From assembly GCA_963709875.1 (NCBI GenBank), contig CAVPYB010000012.1, forward strand, positions 310,001 through 374,000: 64,000 nucleotides of DNA, written 5' to 3'. The notes below the pieces were generated by a model. The model did no database searches and was not told the origin of the DNA. It saw only the letters and a program-made list of their open reading frames with translations. The position numbers were made by a program, and so were the translations under genes. Of the stretch, positions 44,710-53,854 are shown in pieces. The first letter of the stretch is position 1; every line of letters starts with the position of its first letter. The DNA comes from JAQBDA01 sp963709875. GTDB lineage: Bacteria; Chloroflexota; Anaerolineae; Anaerolineales; UBA4823.

Positions 44710-45717
44710 ATGAATACTGGCTTAAAAAAAACAACTCCCCTATCTCAGCCTTTTTGGGAGAACAAGCGCGTGATCGTTACCGGTGGTGCTGGTTTCTTGG
44801 GCTCTTTTGTAGTCGAGGGATTGAAAGCGCGCCGCGCCGCCAACGTGTTCGTGCCGCGTGTCGAACAATACGACCTGGTTCGTCCTGAAGACATCCAGCG
44901 CATGTTGGATGACGCCGGTGCCGCGGCCAGTAAGGGTGACCCGGAATCCAAACTCGAAACCGTCATCATCCACCTGGCAGCCCTGGCGGGGGGCATCGGC
45001 GCCAACCGGGAGCGACCGGCGGATTTCTTCTACATCAACCTGATGATGGGCGTGCAGCTGATGCACGAAGCCTGGCTGCGCAGGGTGAATAAATTCGTTG
45101 CCATTGGAACGATCTGCGCCTACCCTAAGTTCACCCCCATGCCATTCCGTGAGGAGAACCTGTGGGACGGCTACCCCGAAGAGACCAATGCCCCTTACGG
45201 GCTGGCAAAGAAGATGCTGCTTGTGCAGGCACAGGCTTACCGCGAGCAGTATGGCTTCAACGCCATTTACCTGCTGCCGGTCAACCTGTATGGACCAGGC
45301 GACAACTTCGACCTGCAGACCTCGCACGTCATCCCGGCCCTGATCCGCAAATTCATCGAGGCCCAGGAGCGCGGCGAATCTCAGGTAGTTTTATGGGGCG
45401 ATGGCACCCCCACGCGCGAGTTCCTGTATGTCGAAGACGCAGCCGAGGGCATCCTGTTAGCCGCCGAGCGTTACGACGATAGCGAGCCGGTAAACCTTGG
45501 CTCTGGCATGGAGATCAGCATCCGTGAGCTGGCGGAGCTGATCGCCCGGCTGACCGGCTACGAAGGTGAGTTTGTGTGGGATACCAGCAAACCCAACGGG
45601 CAGCCGCGGCGAGCCCTGGATACCAGCCGCGCGGCACAGTATTTTGGCTTCCGCGCCCAGATGAGGTTCGAAGAAGGGCTGAAGCGCACCATCGAGTGGT
45701 ACCGGAAAAATGGCTGA
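44710..45717 (+). CDS. GDP-L-fucose synthase-like NAD-dependent epimerase/dehydratase
   Basis: 335-residue SDR-type nucleotide-sugar enzyme. It has the GGAGFLGSFV NAD-binding motif (near 22), SCAYP-like GTICAYPKFTPMPFREENLW, the catalytic Tyr-x3-Lys in PYGLAKKMLL (near 155-160), and HVIPALIRKF and GDGTPTREFLYVEDAAEG at the end of the fold. These match GDP-4-keto-6-deoxymannose epimerase-reductases (Fcl). Product would be GDP-L-fucose or a related deoxysugar; no gmd is in the window. The gene overlaps the ABC-transporter permease by eight bases, so it belongs with the exporter unit. Confidence 0.85.
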   Translation: MNTGLKKTTPLSQPFWENKRVIVTGGAGFLGSFVVEGLKARRAANVFVPRVEQYDLVRPEDIQRMLDDAGAAASKGDPESKLETVIIHLAALAGGIGANRERPADFFYINLMMGVQLMHEAWLRRVNKFVAIGTICAYPKFTPMPFREENLWDGYPEETNAPYGLAKKMLLVQAQAYREQYGFNAIYLLPVNLYGPGDNFDLQTSHVIPALIRKFIEAQERGESQVVLWGDGTPTREFLYVEDAAEGILLAAERYDDSEPVNLGSGMEISIRELAELIARLTGYEGEFVWDTSKPNGQPRRALDTSRAAQYFGFRAQMRFEEGLKRTIEWYRKNG

Positions 45718-46564
45718 CACAGCGATCACCCCCCGACCGCCGGAAGAAGTGGTCACCCTGCGCCCATCGCGCGGCTGGATTGCGCTGAACCTGGGCGACC
45801 TGTGGCGCTACCGGGAGTTGGCCTATTTCTTGACCTGGCGGGACGTCATCGTCCGCTACAAACAGACGCTGCTCGGAGCGGGCTGGGCAGTGCTCCAGCC
45901 GCTGTTCAACATGGTTGTGCTGAGTGTTATCTTTGGCGAGTTTGCCAAGATGCCCACCGGCGGCATCCCGCGCCCGATATTTACCTTCGCGGCCTTGCTT
46001 CCATGGGGTTTGTTCTCGAAGGCCCTATCCGACACCGGACGATCCATGCTCTCCAACCGCAGCATGATCACCAAGATCTACTTCCCCAGACTGATCATCC
46101 CCCTGGCATCTGTGCTGGGCGGGCTGGTCGATTTCTCGATCCAGTTTGTGATCCTGATCGGCATGATGTTCTATTATCAATTCGCACCGACAGCCGCAGT
46201 GATCACCCTGCCGCTCTTTATCCTCCTGGCACTGGTCACCGCTCTAGGGGTCGGTCTGTGGCTCTCCGCCCTGAACGTGCTCTACCGGGATGTCAACTAC
46301 ATCCTGCCATTCTTGACACAGCTGTGGCTGCTGATCACCCCGGTAGCTTATTCGGCTCAGGAAGTTGTGCCGGAACAATGGCAGCTGATCTATGCCCTGA
46401 ACCCCATGGTAGGTGTCGTCGAAGGCTTCCGCTGGGCGTTGTTGGGCGCAGCACCGCCCCCCACTGGGACGCTGCTGGTCTCAGCCAGCATTTCTATTCT
46501 CATGCTGGTCACCGGCATGTACTACTTCCGCCGTATGGAGCGCACCTTTGCAGATCTGGTTTAG
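45710..46564 (+). CDS. ABC-2 type polysaccharide export permease (Wzm-like)
   Basis: 284-residue membrane subunit of an O-antigen/teichoic-type ABC exporter. The sequence contains the family segment YRELAYFLTWRDVIVRYKQTLLGAGWAVLQPLFNMVVLSVIFGEFAKMPTGG and about six TM helices, ending near PMVGVVEGFRW. It works with the ATPase encoded 37 bases downstream to export lipid-linked polysaccharide. Overlaps the preceding epimerase gene. Confidence 0.93.
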   Translation: MADTAITPRPPEEVVTLRPSRGWIALNLGDLWRYRELAYFLTWRDVIVRYKQTLLGAGWAVLQPLFNMVVLSVIFGEFAKMPTGGIPRPIFTFAALLPWGLFSKALSDTGRSMLSNRSMITKIYFPRLIIPLASVLGGLVDFSIQFVILIGMMFYYQFAPTAAVITLPLFILLALVTALGVGLWLSALNVLYRDVNYILPFLTQLWLLITPVAYSAQEVVPEQWQLIYALNPMVGVVEGFRWALLGAAPPPTGTLLVSASISILMLVTGMYYFRRMERTFADLV

Positions 46565-46601
46565 GTGCCGCACCGATCAAGGAATATAGCGAGAGCATCC
46601 A

Positions 46602-47918
46602 GTGAGCACAATTGCCATCAAGGTTGAAAACCTGGGAAAGCAGTACAGGATCGGCGGGGAGATCGACCGCTACCGCACGCTGCGCGATTCCATTGCAGAC
46701 GCATTCAAGCTGCCTGCAAAACTGGTACGCGGGGAGCTGCGCACCAGGTCGAACAATACGATCTGGGCACTTGATGATGTCTCCTTCGAGGTCAAGAAGG
46801 GCGATGTACTCGGTGTGATCGGGCGCAATGGCGCCGGCAAGAGCACCCTGCTGAAGATCCTTTCACGTGTAACAGAGCCAAGTAAGGGATACGCCGAGAT
46901 CCACGGGCGGGTGGGCTCTCTGCTGGAGGTCGGCACCGGCTTCCACCCCGAGCTCACCGGCAGAGAGAATATCTCCCTGAACGGCGCCATCCTGGGTATG
47001 AAGCGAGCCGAGATCGAGCGCAAGTTCGACGAGATCGTCGATTTCTCCGGGGTGGAGAAATTCATCGATACGCCAGTCAAACGCTATTCGAGCGGCATGT
47101 ACCTGCGGCTGGCGTTCGCCGTCGCCGCCCACCTGGAACCTGAGATCCTGGTGGTGGACGAAGTTCTGGCAGTCGGCGATGCCGAATTCCAGCGCAAGTG
47201 CCTGGGCAAGATGAGCGATGTCGCCAGCCAGGGGCGCACGGTGCTCTTCGTCAGCCACAATATGTCCGCCATCTTACGCCTGACCCAGGAGACGATCATC
47301 CTTGAGAAGGGTCGCATGGTGATGCGCGCCCCCTCCCAGCAGGCGGTAGATTATTACCTGACCTCAGGTTTTGCCCAGACCGGAGAGCATTACTGGCAGC
47401 CGGACGAGATCTCCGTTGAAGCAGCCCCCTTCTGCCCAGTCGCCCTGCGCGTGCGCAACCAGGGCGGTCAGATCGTGGACACCGTCCGCTCTGTCGAACC
47501 GGCGACCATCGAGATCGAATATACCCTGGCAGAAGCTCTGAGCGGGCTGCGGGTGGGCATCTATCTGATGAGCACCCACGGCGAGCACATCTTCACCTCC
47601 TTCGACACCGATGACCGTGACCAGTACGAGCAGCACGGTGCACGACCTGCCGGGCGCTACATCAGCCGCTGCACCATCCCGGCTGATTTCTTGAACGAAG
47701 GGCGCTACGTGATCGGCATCAACGCCAGCACCTTCCGGGTGCGGCGCTATTTCCAGGACGAGTATGCCCTGGCTTTCACGGTGGATGCCTCCGGCGCGCC
47801 GGGCATGCAGTGGCTGGAGCCGCGTCTTGGGGCAGTCCGCCCGAGGCTGGAATGGCAGATCGCTCAACAGAGCTCCCTGGAAGGCCGCGACAGTGGAAGT
47901 GAGCAACATGCTCAGTAA
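46602..47918 (+). CDS. ABC polysaccharide exporter ATPase with Wzt C-terminal domain
   Basis: 438-residue ATPase. Walker A GRNGAGKST at 74-82, signature YSSGMYLRLAFAVA, Walker B ILVVDEVLAVGD and the H-loop HNMS are intact. The additional 170 C-terminal residues resemble the Wzt carbohydrate-binding domain that selects finished chains in ABC-dependent export (TIEIEYTLAEALSGLRVGIYLMSTHGEHIF). The start codon is GTG. Forms a transporter with the upstream permease. The capsular-type transferase gene starts within its last codons. Confidence 0.93.
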   Translation: MSTIAIKVENLGKQYRIGGEIDRYRTLRDSIADAFKLPAKLVRGELRTRSNNTIWALDDVSFEVKKGDVLGVIGRNGAGKSTLLKILSRVTEPSKGYAEIHGRVGSLLEVGTGFHPELTGRENISLNGAILGMKRAEIERKFDEIVDFSGVEKFIDTPVKRYSSGMYLRLAFAVAAHLEPEILVVDEVLAVGDAEFQRKCLGKMSDVASQGRTVLFVSHNMSAILRLTQETIILEKGRMVMRAPSQQAVDYYLTSGFAQTGEHYWQPDEISVEAAPFCPVALRVRNQGGQIVDTVRSVEPATIEIEYTLAEALSGLRVGIYLMSTHGEHIFTSFDTDDRDQYEQHGARPAGRYISRCTIPADFLNEGRYVIGINASTFRVRRYFQDEYALAFTVDASGAPGMQWLEPRLGAVRPRLEWQIAQQSSLEGRDSGSEQHAQ

Positions 47919-49516
47919 AACCGCCGTCAAACGCATCCTGGGCGAGCTCCCACTTAGCGCCGAGCTGTACTGGCAGCTTCGCCAGAGCGGCAAGCCGATC
48001 AGCAAGAGCTTTTCCCTGCGGCGTACTGAAGCCTGGCTGCCCCAGTGGCGCGACCAGGCGGAGGCCGCCGCAGGAAGTTCCCCTCCCGGGAAAAAGGTGC
48101 TGATCTTTGCCACCTTGCGCTACTGGATCGAGCATGCCGTGCTGATGGGTCTGGCTTTGGGCGGCCTGGGCAACCAGGTCCGACTGGCATATTTGCCGTA
48201 TGGCAACTGGCGTAAGCCGCTCAACCGCTTCGACCTGCGCCGGCAGGCGGCTTACAGCCAGGATGTCCTGGGACAAACTGGCCAGTTGTTAGAGTGTGTC
48301 TCGCTCATCGATGCCCGGGCGCGGTCGACACCGCACAAGCTGCCAGCCGATCTTCTCAAAGCCATCGAAACAGTATCCTGCCGGGATGTGCAGTACACGC
48401 TGCAGGTAGAAGAGGTCGAACTGGACAGCGAGCTGTACAATCTGCGTCTGGAGCGCAACCAGCAGGCTGCGGCAGCCACGCTCACGCTCCTGCAGGGCAG
48501 CCGCCCGGACGTGATCGTCACGCCCAACGGCAGCATCCTGGAATTTGGCGCCATCTACCAGGTGGCTCGCTACCTGGGCATCCCGGTAGTGACCTATGAA
48601 TTCGGAGAGCAGCGCGGCCGCATCTGGCTGGCGCATAACGGCGAGGTGATGCGCCAGGAGACGGATGCTATGTGGCTGGCGCGCAAGCATGTCCCTCTCA
48701 GCAGCGACCAGGTCGAACAGGCACGCGCTTTGTTTAGCTCTCGCCAGCGGGCAGACCTGTGGGAAAATTTCTCACGCCGCTGGCAGGGTCTGCCCAGCCA
48801 GGGCGAGGAGCAGGTACGTACGGCGGTTGGTCTCGACGGCAGACCGGTGGTGCTGCTGGCAGCCAACGTGATCGGAGATAGCCTGACCCTCGGTCGGCAG
48901 ATATTTACCGCCAGCATGACCGAATGGCTGCAGCGCACTGTGGTATATTTTTCGACCCGCCCAGACATCCAGCTCGTTGTGCGCATACACCCAGGAGAGC
49001 GCTATACTACCGGACCATCGGTGGCAGACGTAGTTCAGCAAGTGCTGCCAGAACCGCCGGAACACATCCACCTGGTGGCAGCTGACGATCCCATCAACAC
49101 CTATGATTTGGTCGATATCGCCAATTACGGACTGGTATACACCACCACGGTCGGCATGGAGATGGCGATGAGCGGGGTGCCTGTTGCCGTCGCCGGGCAG
49201 ACCCACTACCGCGGCAGGGGCTTTACGCACGACCCACAAACCTGGCAGGAGTATGAAGCACTGCTCTCCAGCAGTGCTGAACAGTCGGGTTTGGCTGCGC
49301 GATCAGGTTGACCAGGCCTGGAATTACGCATACCGCTTCTTCTTCGAATACCCCCAGCCGTTCCCCTGGCACCTGCTGCATTTCTGGGATGAGTTGCAGG
49401 AATGGCCGGTTGGGCGTGTGCTAGATGATGAGGGGCAGGCAGCATTCTGGGATACTTTTCGATATCTGACAGGCGACCCGATCGACTGGGATGCAGTAGA
49501 GCAAAGAACATCATGA
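47908..49516 (+). pseudogene. Capsule-polysaccharide-type glycosyltransferase, frameshifted near the end
   Basis: About 535 residues if read through. The last 200 residues show the pattern of KpsC/KpsS-type (Capsule_synth) GT-B transferases: LVVRIHPGERYTTGPSV, NTYDLVDIANYGLVYTTTVGMEMAMSGVPVAVAGQTHYRGRGFTHDP. Near 49272 an extra base moves the end into another frame: VLNSRVWLRDQVDQAWNYAYRFFFEYPQPFPWHLLHFW up to the stop at 49516. The beginning is set at ATG 47908 with GGAAGTGAG before it; GTG 47893 and 47899 are possible. Overlaps the ABC ATPase by 11 bases and the next methyltransferase by four. Frameshift may be a sequencing error. Confidence 0.75.
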
Positions 49517-50409
49517 CGATGAGCAGCCAGACAGATATCAAGCAGCAGGTGCGCGAATTCTACGACCAGGTAGGCTGGCAGGAGGTCGGTGAAGGTCTGT
49601 ACCAGAATGCGCATTACGAGGACCTGCGCCCGGTCACGCGCCAGTACATCCACCGCTGCCACCTGCGTCTCCTGCGGCACCTGAAGCCATCCGGGCGCTA
49701 TTTCCTGGACGCCGGGTCCGGGCCGATCCAATACCCAGAGTACCTGGCGTATTCGCAGGGCTACCGGTACCGGGTATGTGCCGATATCTCGATCACCGCA
49801 TTGCAGGAAGCGCGCACTCGCATCGGGGAGCATGGGCTGTTTGTGGTTGCCGATATCGCCAACCTGCCATTCAAGGAGCGGGTTTTCGAGGGGGTGGTCT
49901 CGCTGCACACCATCCATCACCTGCCGGAGGACGAGCACCTGCAGGCCTACCAGGAGCTATACCGCCTGCTCGCCGAGGACTGTAGGGCTGTGGTAGTGAA
50001 CGGCTGGCCTTCCAGCCGCATGATGAGCGCCTTCGAGCCGTTGATGCGCCTGAGCCGCCGCCTGCGTTCGGCTGCCGGACGGCTGCGGGGTGGGCCGCGC
50101 CCGGAGCGCAAGCCCGGCAAAGCTAAAAGCGATCGGGGCAGCGCTCAGAAAGGCACCTTTACCAGCCGCCACGATTACGATTGGGTTCAGTCTGTGGTAA
50201 GGGCCGAGATGCCACTCGAGATCCTGGTCTGGCGCAGCGTGAGTGTGCGCTTCCTGCGTACGCTGGTCCACTCCTGGCTGGGTGGGCGCTACTGGCTGCG
50301 CCTGCTCTATTGGCTGGAGGAGCGCTATCCGCGTTATTTCGGAGAGGTCGGGCAGTATCCGTTAATTGTGATAGGGATTCCTCGCCACAAAGAACGCGGC
50401 TCGGAATGA
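49513..50409 (+). CDS. Class I SAM-dependent methyltransferase
   Basis: 298-residue methyltransferase with motif I FLDAGSGPIQYPEYLAY (near 70), VCADIS, and VFEGVVSLHTIHHLPEDEHLQAYQEL. A basic, low-complexity stretch (about 195-220) follows the Rossmann core. Likely modifies a sugar or precursor in the cluster; substrate unknown. ATG overlaps the preceding stop. Confidence 0.82.
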   Translation: MTMSSQTDIKQQVREFYDQVGWQEVGEGLYQNAHYEDLRPVTRQYIHRCHLRLLRHLKPSGRYFLDAGSGPIQYPEYLAYSQGYRYRVCADISITALQEARTRIGEHGLFVVADIANLPFKERVFEGVVSLHTIHHLPEDEHLQAYQELYRLLAEDCRAVVVNGWPSSRMMSAFEPLMRLSRRLRSAAGRLRGGPRPERKPGKAKSDRGSAQKGTFTSRHDYDWVQSVVRAEMPLEILVWRSVSVRFLRTLVHSWLGGRYWLRLLYWLEERYPRYFGEVGQYPLIVIGIPRHKERGSE

Positions 50410-50432
50410 CATAGAGTAGTTATAGGATTAAT

Positions 50433-51443
50433 ATGGACTGGAGCAAACAAGTCATCCTGGTGACCGGCGGGACCGGTTCGTTTGGTAAGAAATTCGTCGA
50501 GATCATGCTGCGCGAGTACTCGCCGGCTAAGCTGATCGTTTACAGCCGTGATGAGCTCAAGCAGCACGAAATGCGCGGAGGCGGTTTCAACCAACCCAAC
50601 CTACGCTACTTCATCGGCGATGTGCGCGACCTCGACCGCTTGCGGCGCGCTATGCACGGAGTGGACATGGTCATCCACGCCGCAGCGTTGAAGCAGGTGC
50701 CGGCCTGCGAGTACAATCCCATGGAAGCGATCAAGACCAATATCCTGGGCAGCAGCAACGTCGTCGAGGCGGCACTGGATATGTCCGTCCCGAAGGTTAT
50801 GGCGCTGAGCACCGACAAAGCCGTCAACCCGGTCAACCTGTACGGCACCACCAAACTGGCAGCGGAGAAGCTCCTGGTGCAGAGCAATGCCTACGCAGCC
50901 GGCACGGTGACCCGTTTCAGCTGCGTGCGCTACGGGAACGTCGTCGGGAGCCGCGGCAGCGTGATACCGATCTTCATACGCCAGCGACACGACGGCAAGC
51001 TGACCATCACCGACCGGCGTATGACTCGCTTCTGGCTCACTCTAGAACAGAGCGTGCGCTTTGTGATCCGTAGTACGGAGCAGATGCTCGGCGGCGAAGT
51101 ATTTGTGCCCAAGATCCCCAGCATGAGGATCACCGACCTGGCAAATGCCATCGCTCCCCAGGCAGAGATCGAGGACATCGGCATCCGTCCCGGAGAGAAG
51201 CTGCACGAGGTGCTCATCCATGATGATGAAGCCCGCACGACCATCGAGACCGAAGATATGTACGTCGTCCAGCCCACAACGGAATTGTGGTTTGGGCATG
51301 AATGGCAGGAAAGGGGAACTTCGCTGCCGGATGGTTTCCGCTACGCCAGCGATACCAACCCCGAATGGCTGACGATCGACCAGATCCGTGAAATGATCGC
51401 ACCTTTCGAGATGAATGAAGGAGGCTGGACCGGCGATGAGTGA
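50433..51443 (+). CDS. pseB: UDP-N-acetylglucosamine 4,6-dehydratase (inverting, PseB/CapD-like)
   Basis: 336-residue nucleotide-sugar dehydratase of the extended SDR class. Motifs GGTGSFGKKFVEIML at the N terminus, HAAALKQVPACEYNP (near 88), STDKAVNPVNLYGTTKLAAEKL (catalytic region with Tyr-x3-Lys, near 126-145), and RYGNVVGSRGSVIP and PGEKLHE late. It is the first step of pseudaminic acid and related nonulosonate synthesis. Two other genes of that kind, pseI-like and spsF-like, lie within 5 kb, though aminotransferase, acetyltransferase and hydrolase genes are missing. The next gene begins at its stop codon. Confidence 0.9.
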   Translation: MDWSKQVILVTGGTGSFGKKFVEIMLREYSPAKLIVYSRDELKQHEMRGGGFNQPNLRYFIGDVRDLDRLRRAMHGVDMVIHAAALKQVPACEYNPMEAIKTNILGSSNVVEAALDMSVPKVMALSTDKAVNPVNLYGTTKLAAEKLLVQSNAYAAGTVTRFSCVRYGNVVGSRGSVIPIFIRQRHDGKLTITDRRMTRFWLTLEQSVRFVIRSTEQMLGGEVFVPKIPSMRITDLANAIAPQAEIEDIGIRPGEKLHEVLIHDDEARTTIETEDMYVVQPTTELWFGHEWQERGTSLPDGFRYASDTNPEWLTIDQIREMIAPFEMNEGGWTGDE

Positions 51444-51511
51444 AGCGCCCAAAGGTCAGGAGTGAAACACTTCTCGATTTCACGGCTGACCTTTGGCGGA
51501 CCAACACCATC

Positions 51512-52429
51512 ATGCGCATCCTTATCACCGGAGCCAGCGGTCTTCTTGGGCTGAACCTGGCCCTGGAGACTGCAGCGGAGCACGAAGTATTTGGAACAGC
51601 CAAGGACCACCTGCTAAACACCAGCGCCTTCACGGTGCTGCAGAGCGATCTGCTCGCCCCGGGGGCAGTGGAAAGGGTGCTCGACCATGCCCAACCCGAC
51701 TGGGTGATCCACTGTGCAGCGCTGGCAAACGTCGATGCCTGCGAGAGCGACCCGGTCCTGGCACAACAATCGAATAGCGATCTACCCGCCCGACTGGCTG
51801 CTTATGTCGCCAGGGGCGGAGCGCGCCTGGTGCACATCTCAACCGATGCAGTCTTCGATGGAAAGCGCGGCGGCTACACCGAGGAGGATGCGCCCAACCC
51901 GCTGGGTGTGTATGCCCGCACCAAGCTGGATGGCGAGCGCCGCGTTGCCGAGGCCAATCCGGAGGCAATCATCGCTCGCGTCAACCTGTTCGGATGGAGC
52001 ATGAGCGGCAGGCGCAGCCTGGGGGAGTTCTTTGTCAGCAATCTGCGAGCCGGTAAGCAGGTGATGGGGTTTACAGACGTCTACTTCTGCCCGCTGCTGG
52101 CGACCGATCTGGCAGCCATCCTGGTCAGGATGCTGGAGCTAGAATTGACCGGACTATACCTCGTGGTCAGCCGTGAGTGCCTCAGTAAGTACGATTTCGG
52201 CATGCGGGTAGCCCACAAGTTCGACCTGGATGCATCTCTGATCACCCCTGTTTCGGTAGAACAGAGCGGTCTGGTCGCCGTCCGTTCTCCCAACCTGACG
52301 CTGCGAACGGACAAACTGGCCCGCGCTCTGGGAGAGCAGCCGCCAGATTTAGATGAAGGCTTGGAGCGTTTCCACCGGCAGTACCTGGACGGCTACCCGC
52401 AGCGCCTACGGCACATGGCAGCCAATTGA
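51512..52429 (+). CDS. dTDP-4-dehydrorhamnose reductase-like (RmlD) SDR
   Basis: 305-residue SDR reductase, opening MRILITGASGLLGLNLAL with the NAD(P)-binding Gly-rich turn, HCAALANVDACESDP, a STDAVFDGKRGGYTEEDAPNPLGVYARTKLDGER catalytic segment with Tyr-x3-Lys, and FVSNLRAG. It resembles RmlD but sits with a PseB/PseI pair, so it may reduce another 4-keto sugar. The frame is open back to GTG 51440, which overlaps the pseB stop as GTGA; the ATG at 51512 is preferred because the fold starts there, but the longer form would be coupled. Confidence 0.82.
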   Translation: MRILITGASGLLGLNLALETAAEHEVFGTAKDHLLNTSAFTVLQSDLLAPGAVERVLDHAQPDWVIHCAALANVDACESDPVLAQQSNSDLPARLAAYVARGGARLVHISTDAVFDGKRGGYTEEDAPNPLGVYARTKLDGERRVAEANPEAIIARVNLFGWSMSGRRSLGEFFVSNLRAGKQVMGFTDVYFCPLLATDLAAILVRMLELELTGLYLVVSRECLSKYDFGMRVAHKFDLDASLITPVSVEQSGLVAVRSPNLTLRTDKLARALGEQPPDLDEGLERFHRQYLDGYPQRLRHMAAN

Positions 52430-52453
52430 CCCGACCCAAAAAGGTGAGCGAAC

Positions 52454-53524
52454 ATGGAAATCCAAATCGGCCCACACACAATCGGCGAAAACCACCCCAC
52501 CTATTTCATCGCTGACATTTCCGCCAACCACGACGGTGAGCTCGAACGCGCCATCACGCTCATCCGCCTGGCGAAAGATGCCGGCGCGGACGCGGCTAAG
52601 TTCCAGAACTTCCGCGCCCCGCAGATCGTCTCGGATTACGGCTTCAAGAGCCTGGGGGGACAGCTCTCCCACCAGTCCAGCTGGAAAAAGTCCGTTTTCC
52701 AGGTGTACGCGGATGCCTCAATCCCATTCGATTGGACGCCGGTCTTGAAGGAAGAATGTGCGAAAGTGGGTATCGATTATTTTTCGTCTCCGTATGATTT
52801 CGAGGCCGTCGACATGCTCGACTCGCACGTCCCGGCGCATAAGATCGGCTCGGGGGATATCACCTGGCTGGAGATGTTGGAGCATATCGCCGGTAAGGGC
52901 AAACCGGTCATCCTTGCCAGCGGCGCTTCCGACATTGGCGAGGTGCAGCGCGCCGTTCACACTATCCTGGGGATTAACCCGCAGCTCGTGCTGATGCAGT
53001 GCAACACCAACTACACCGCCAGCCTGGAGAACTTCGACCACATCCACCTGCGGGTGCTGGACACCTACCGTGCGATCTTCCCAGATTTGATCCTGGGCCT
53101 CTCCGACCACACACCCGGTCACGCCACAGTGCTGGGAGCCGTGGCGCTGGGAGCGCGGGTGATCGAGAAGCACTTCACCGACGACAACAGCCGCATTGGT
53201 CCAGACCACCCATTCTCGATGACGCCTGCTACCTGGCGCGATATGGTCGACCGCACGCGTGAGCTGGAGCGTGCCCTGGGCTCTCCGGACAAGCGCGTCT
53301 GCGACAACGAGGGGCAGACCGTGATCGTCCAGCGCCGCTGCCTGCGCGCCGCCCGGGACATCCAGTCCGGCGAATCCATCACCCGCGAGATGATCGTCGT
53401 GCTGCGCCCCGCCACCCCGGGCGCGATACTGCCCTACGAGATCGAAGCGGTTATCGGGACGACGGCGATCAGGGAGATTCCGGAAGGGCGGGAGATTAGT
53501 TGGGGGGACGTTGCGAACACATAA
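52454..53524 (+). CDS. pseI: Nonulosonate synthase (PseI/NeuB family)
   Basis: 356-residue TIM-barrel enzyme with a C-terminal SAF (antifreeze-like) domain that condenses phosphoenolpyruvate with a hexose amine to a nine-carbon acid. Family segments: FIADISANHDGELERAITLIRLAKDAGADAAKFQNF, YFSSPYDFEAVDMLD, KIGSGDITW, SDHTPGHATVLGAVALGARVIEKHFT; the SAF part begins near residue 290 (RRCLRAARDIQSGESITREMI). SD AAAGGTGAGC precedes the ATG. Its stop codon is part of the TGTCA-rich repeat array that follows. PseI versus NeuB or SpsE specificity is not certain. Confidence 0.88.
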   Translation: MEIQIGPHTIGENHPTYFIADISANHDGELERAITLIRLAKDAGADAAKFQNFRAPQIVSDYGFKSLGGQLSHQSSWKKSVFQVYADASIPFDWTPVLKEECAKVGIDYFSSPYDFEAVDMLDSHVPAHKIGSGDITWLEMLEHIAGKGKPVILASGASDIGEVQRAVHTILGINPQLVLMQCNTNYTASLENFDHIHLRVLDTYRAIFPDLILGLSDHTPGHATVLGAVALGARVIEKHFTDDNSRIGPDHPFSMTPATWRDMVDRTRELERALGSPDKRVCDNEGQTVIVQRRCLRAARDIQSGESITREMIVVLRPATPGAILPYEIEAVIGTTAIREIPEGREISWGDVANT

Positions 53525-53584
53525 GTGTCATGTGTTCCAGTGTCAAGTGTCAGGTGTTCCGGTATCAAGTGATCTGATGCCAGG
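53525..53584 (+). repeat. Left array of TGTCAAGTGTCAGG-type short repeats
   Basis: AGTGTCATGTGTTCCAGTGT, CAAGTGTCAGGTGTTCC and GTATCAAGTG units follow directly on the pseI stop codon. The array is the inverted counterpart of the one at 53798-53854, and the two flank a decayed four-helix-bundle gene. Confidence 0.7.
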
Positions 53585-53618
53585 TAATATACCTGTAATA
53601 CCAATTTGGTGATCGTTC

Positions 53619-53800
53619 ATGCCCCTAATTACACGCTTTGAAGATATCTTAGCCTGGTAAGAGGGACGCAAACTGACGCGGCAGATATACAATTTGACAC
53701 AAATGAAGAAATATTCCAGGAACAATATGATCAAGCCGTCAAAACCAAAGCATTGATCGGTGGTCTAAAACACTCTCTTCGTAATAAGAAATCGGCCTGA
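53619..53800 (+). pseudogene. Remnant of a four-helix-bundle (S23/IVP-type) gene
   Basis: Degenerate small gene. The opening translates as MPLITRFEDILAW, stop, EGRKLTRQIYNLT, which is the standard start of the 23S rRNA-intervening-sequence/four-helix bundle family. A later part in another frame reads NEEIFQEQYDQAVKTKALIGG followed by LKHSLRNKKSA and a stop, matching the family C terminus. The middle 60 or so residues are missing and a stop interrupts the beginning, so the gene is dead. Its stop codon belongs to the right-hand repeat array. It is bracketed by inverted arrays of short repeats. Confidence 0.75.
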
Positions 53801-53854
53801 CACCTGGCAACCTGGCACTTGACACCTGACACCGGGCAACTTGACACTTGACAC
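53798..53854 (+). repeat. Right array of CTTGACAC/CTGACACC short repeats
   Basis: Units such as CTGACACCTGG, CTTGACACCTGACACC and CTTGACACTTGACAC lie back to back and are the reverse complement type of the array at 53525-53584. The last TTGACAC unit provides the probable TTG start codon (53848) of the next glycosyltransferase. Confidence 0.7.

Noticed and set aside
49184..49516. Separate 110-residue gene after the capsule-type transferase
   Set aside because: Only its last 75 residues look natural and they continue the upstream protein after a one-base shift; there is no start signal.
53525..53854. Insertion sequence or integron cassette
   Set aside because: No transposase, integrase or target-site duplication can be seen; the inverted arrays are variable tandem units, not fixed terminal repeats.
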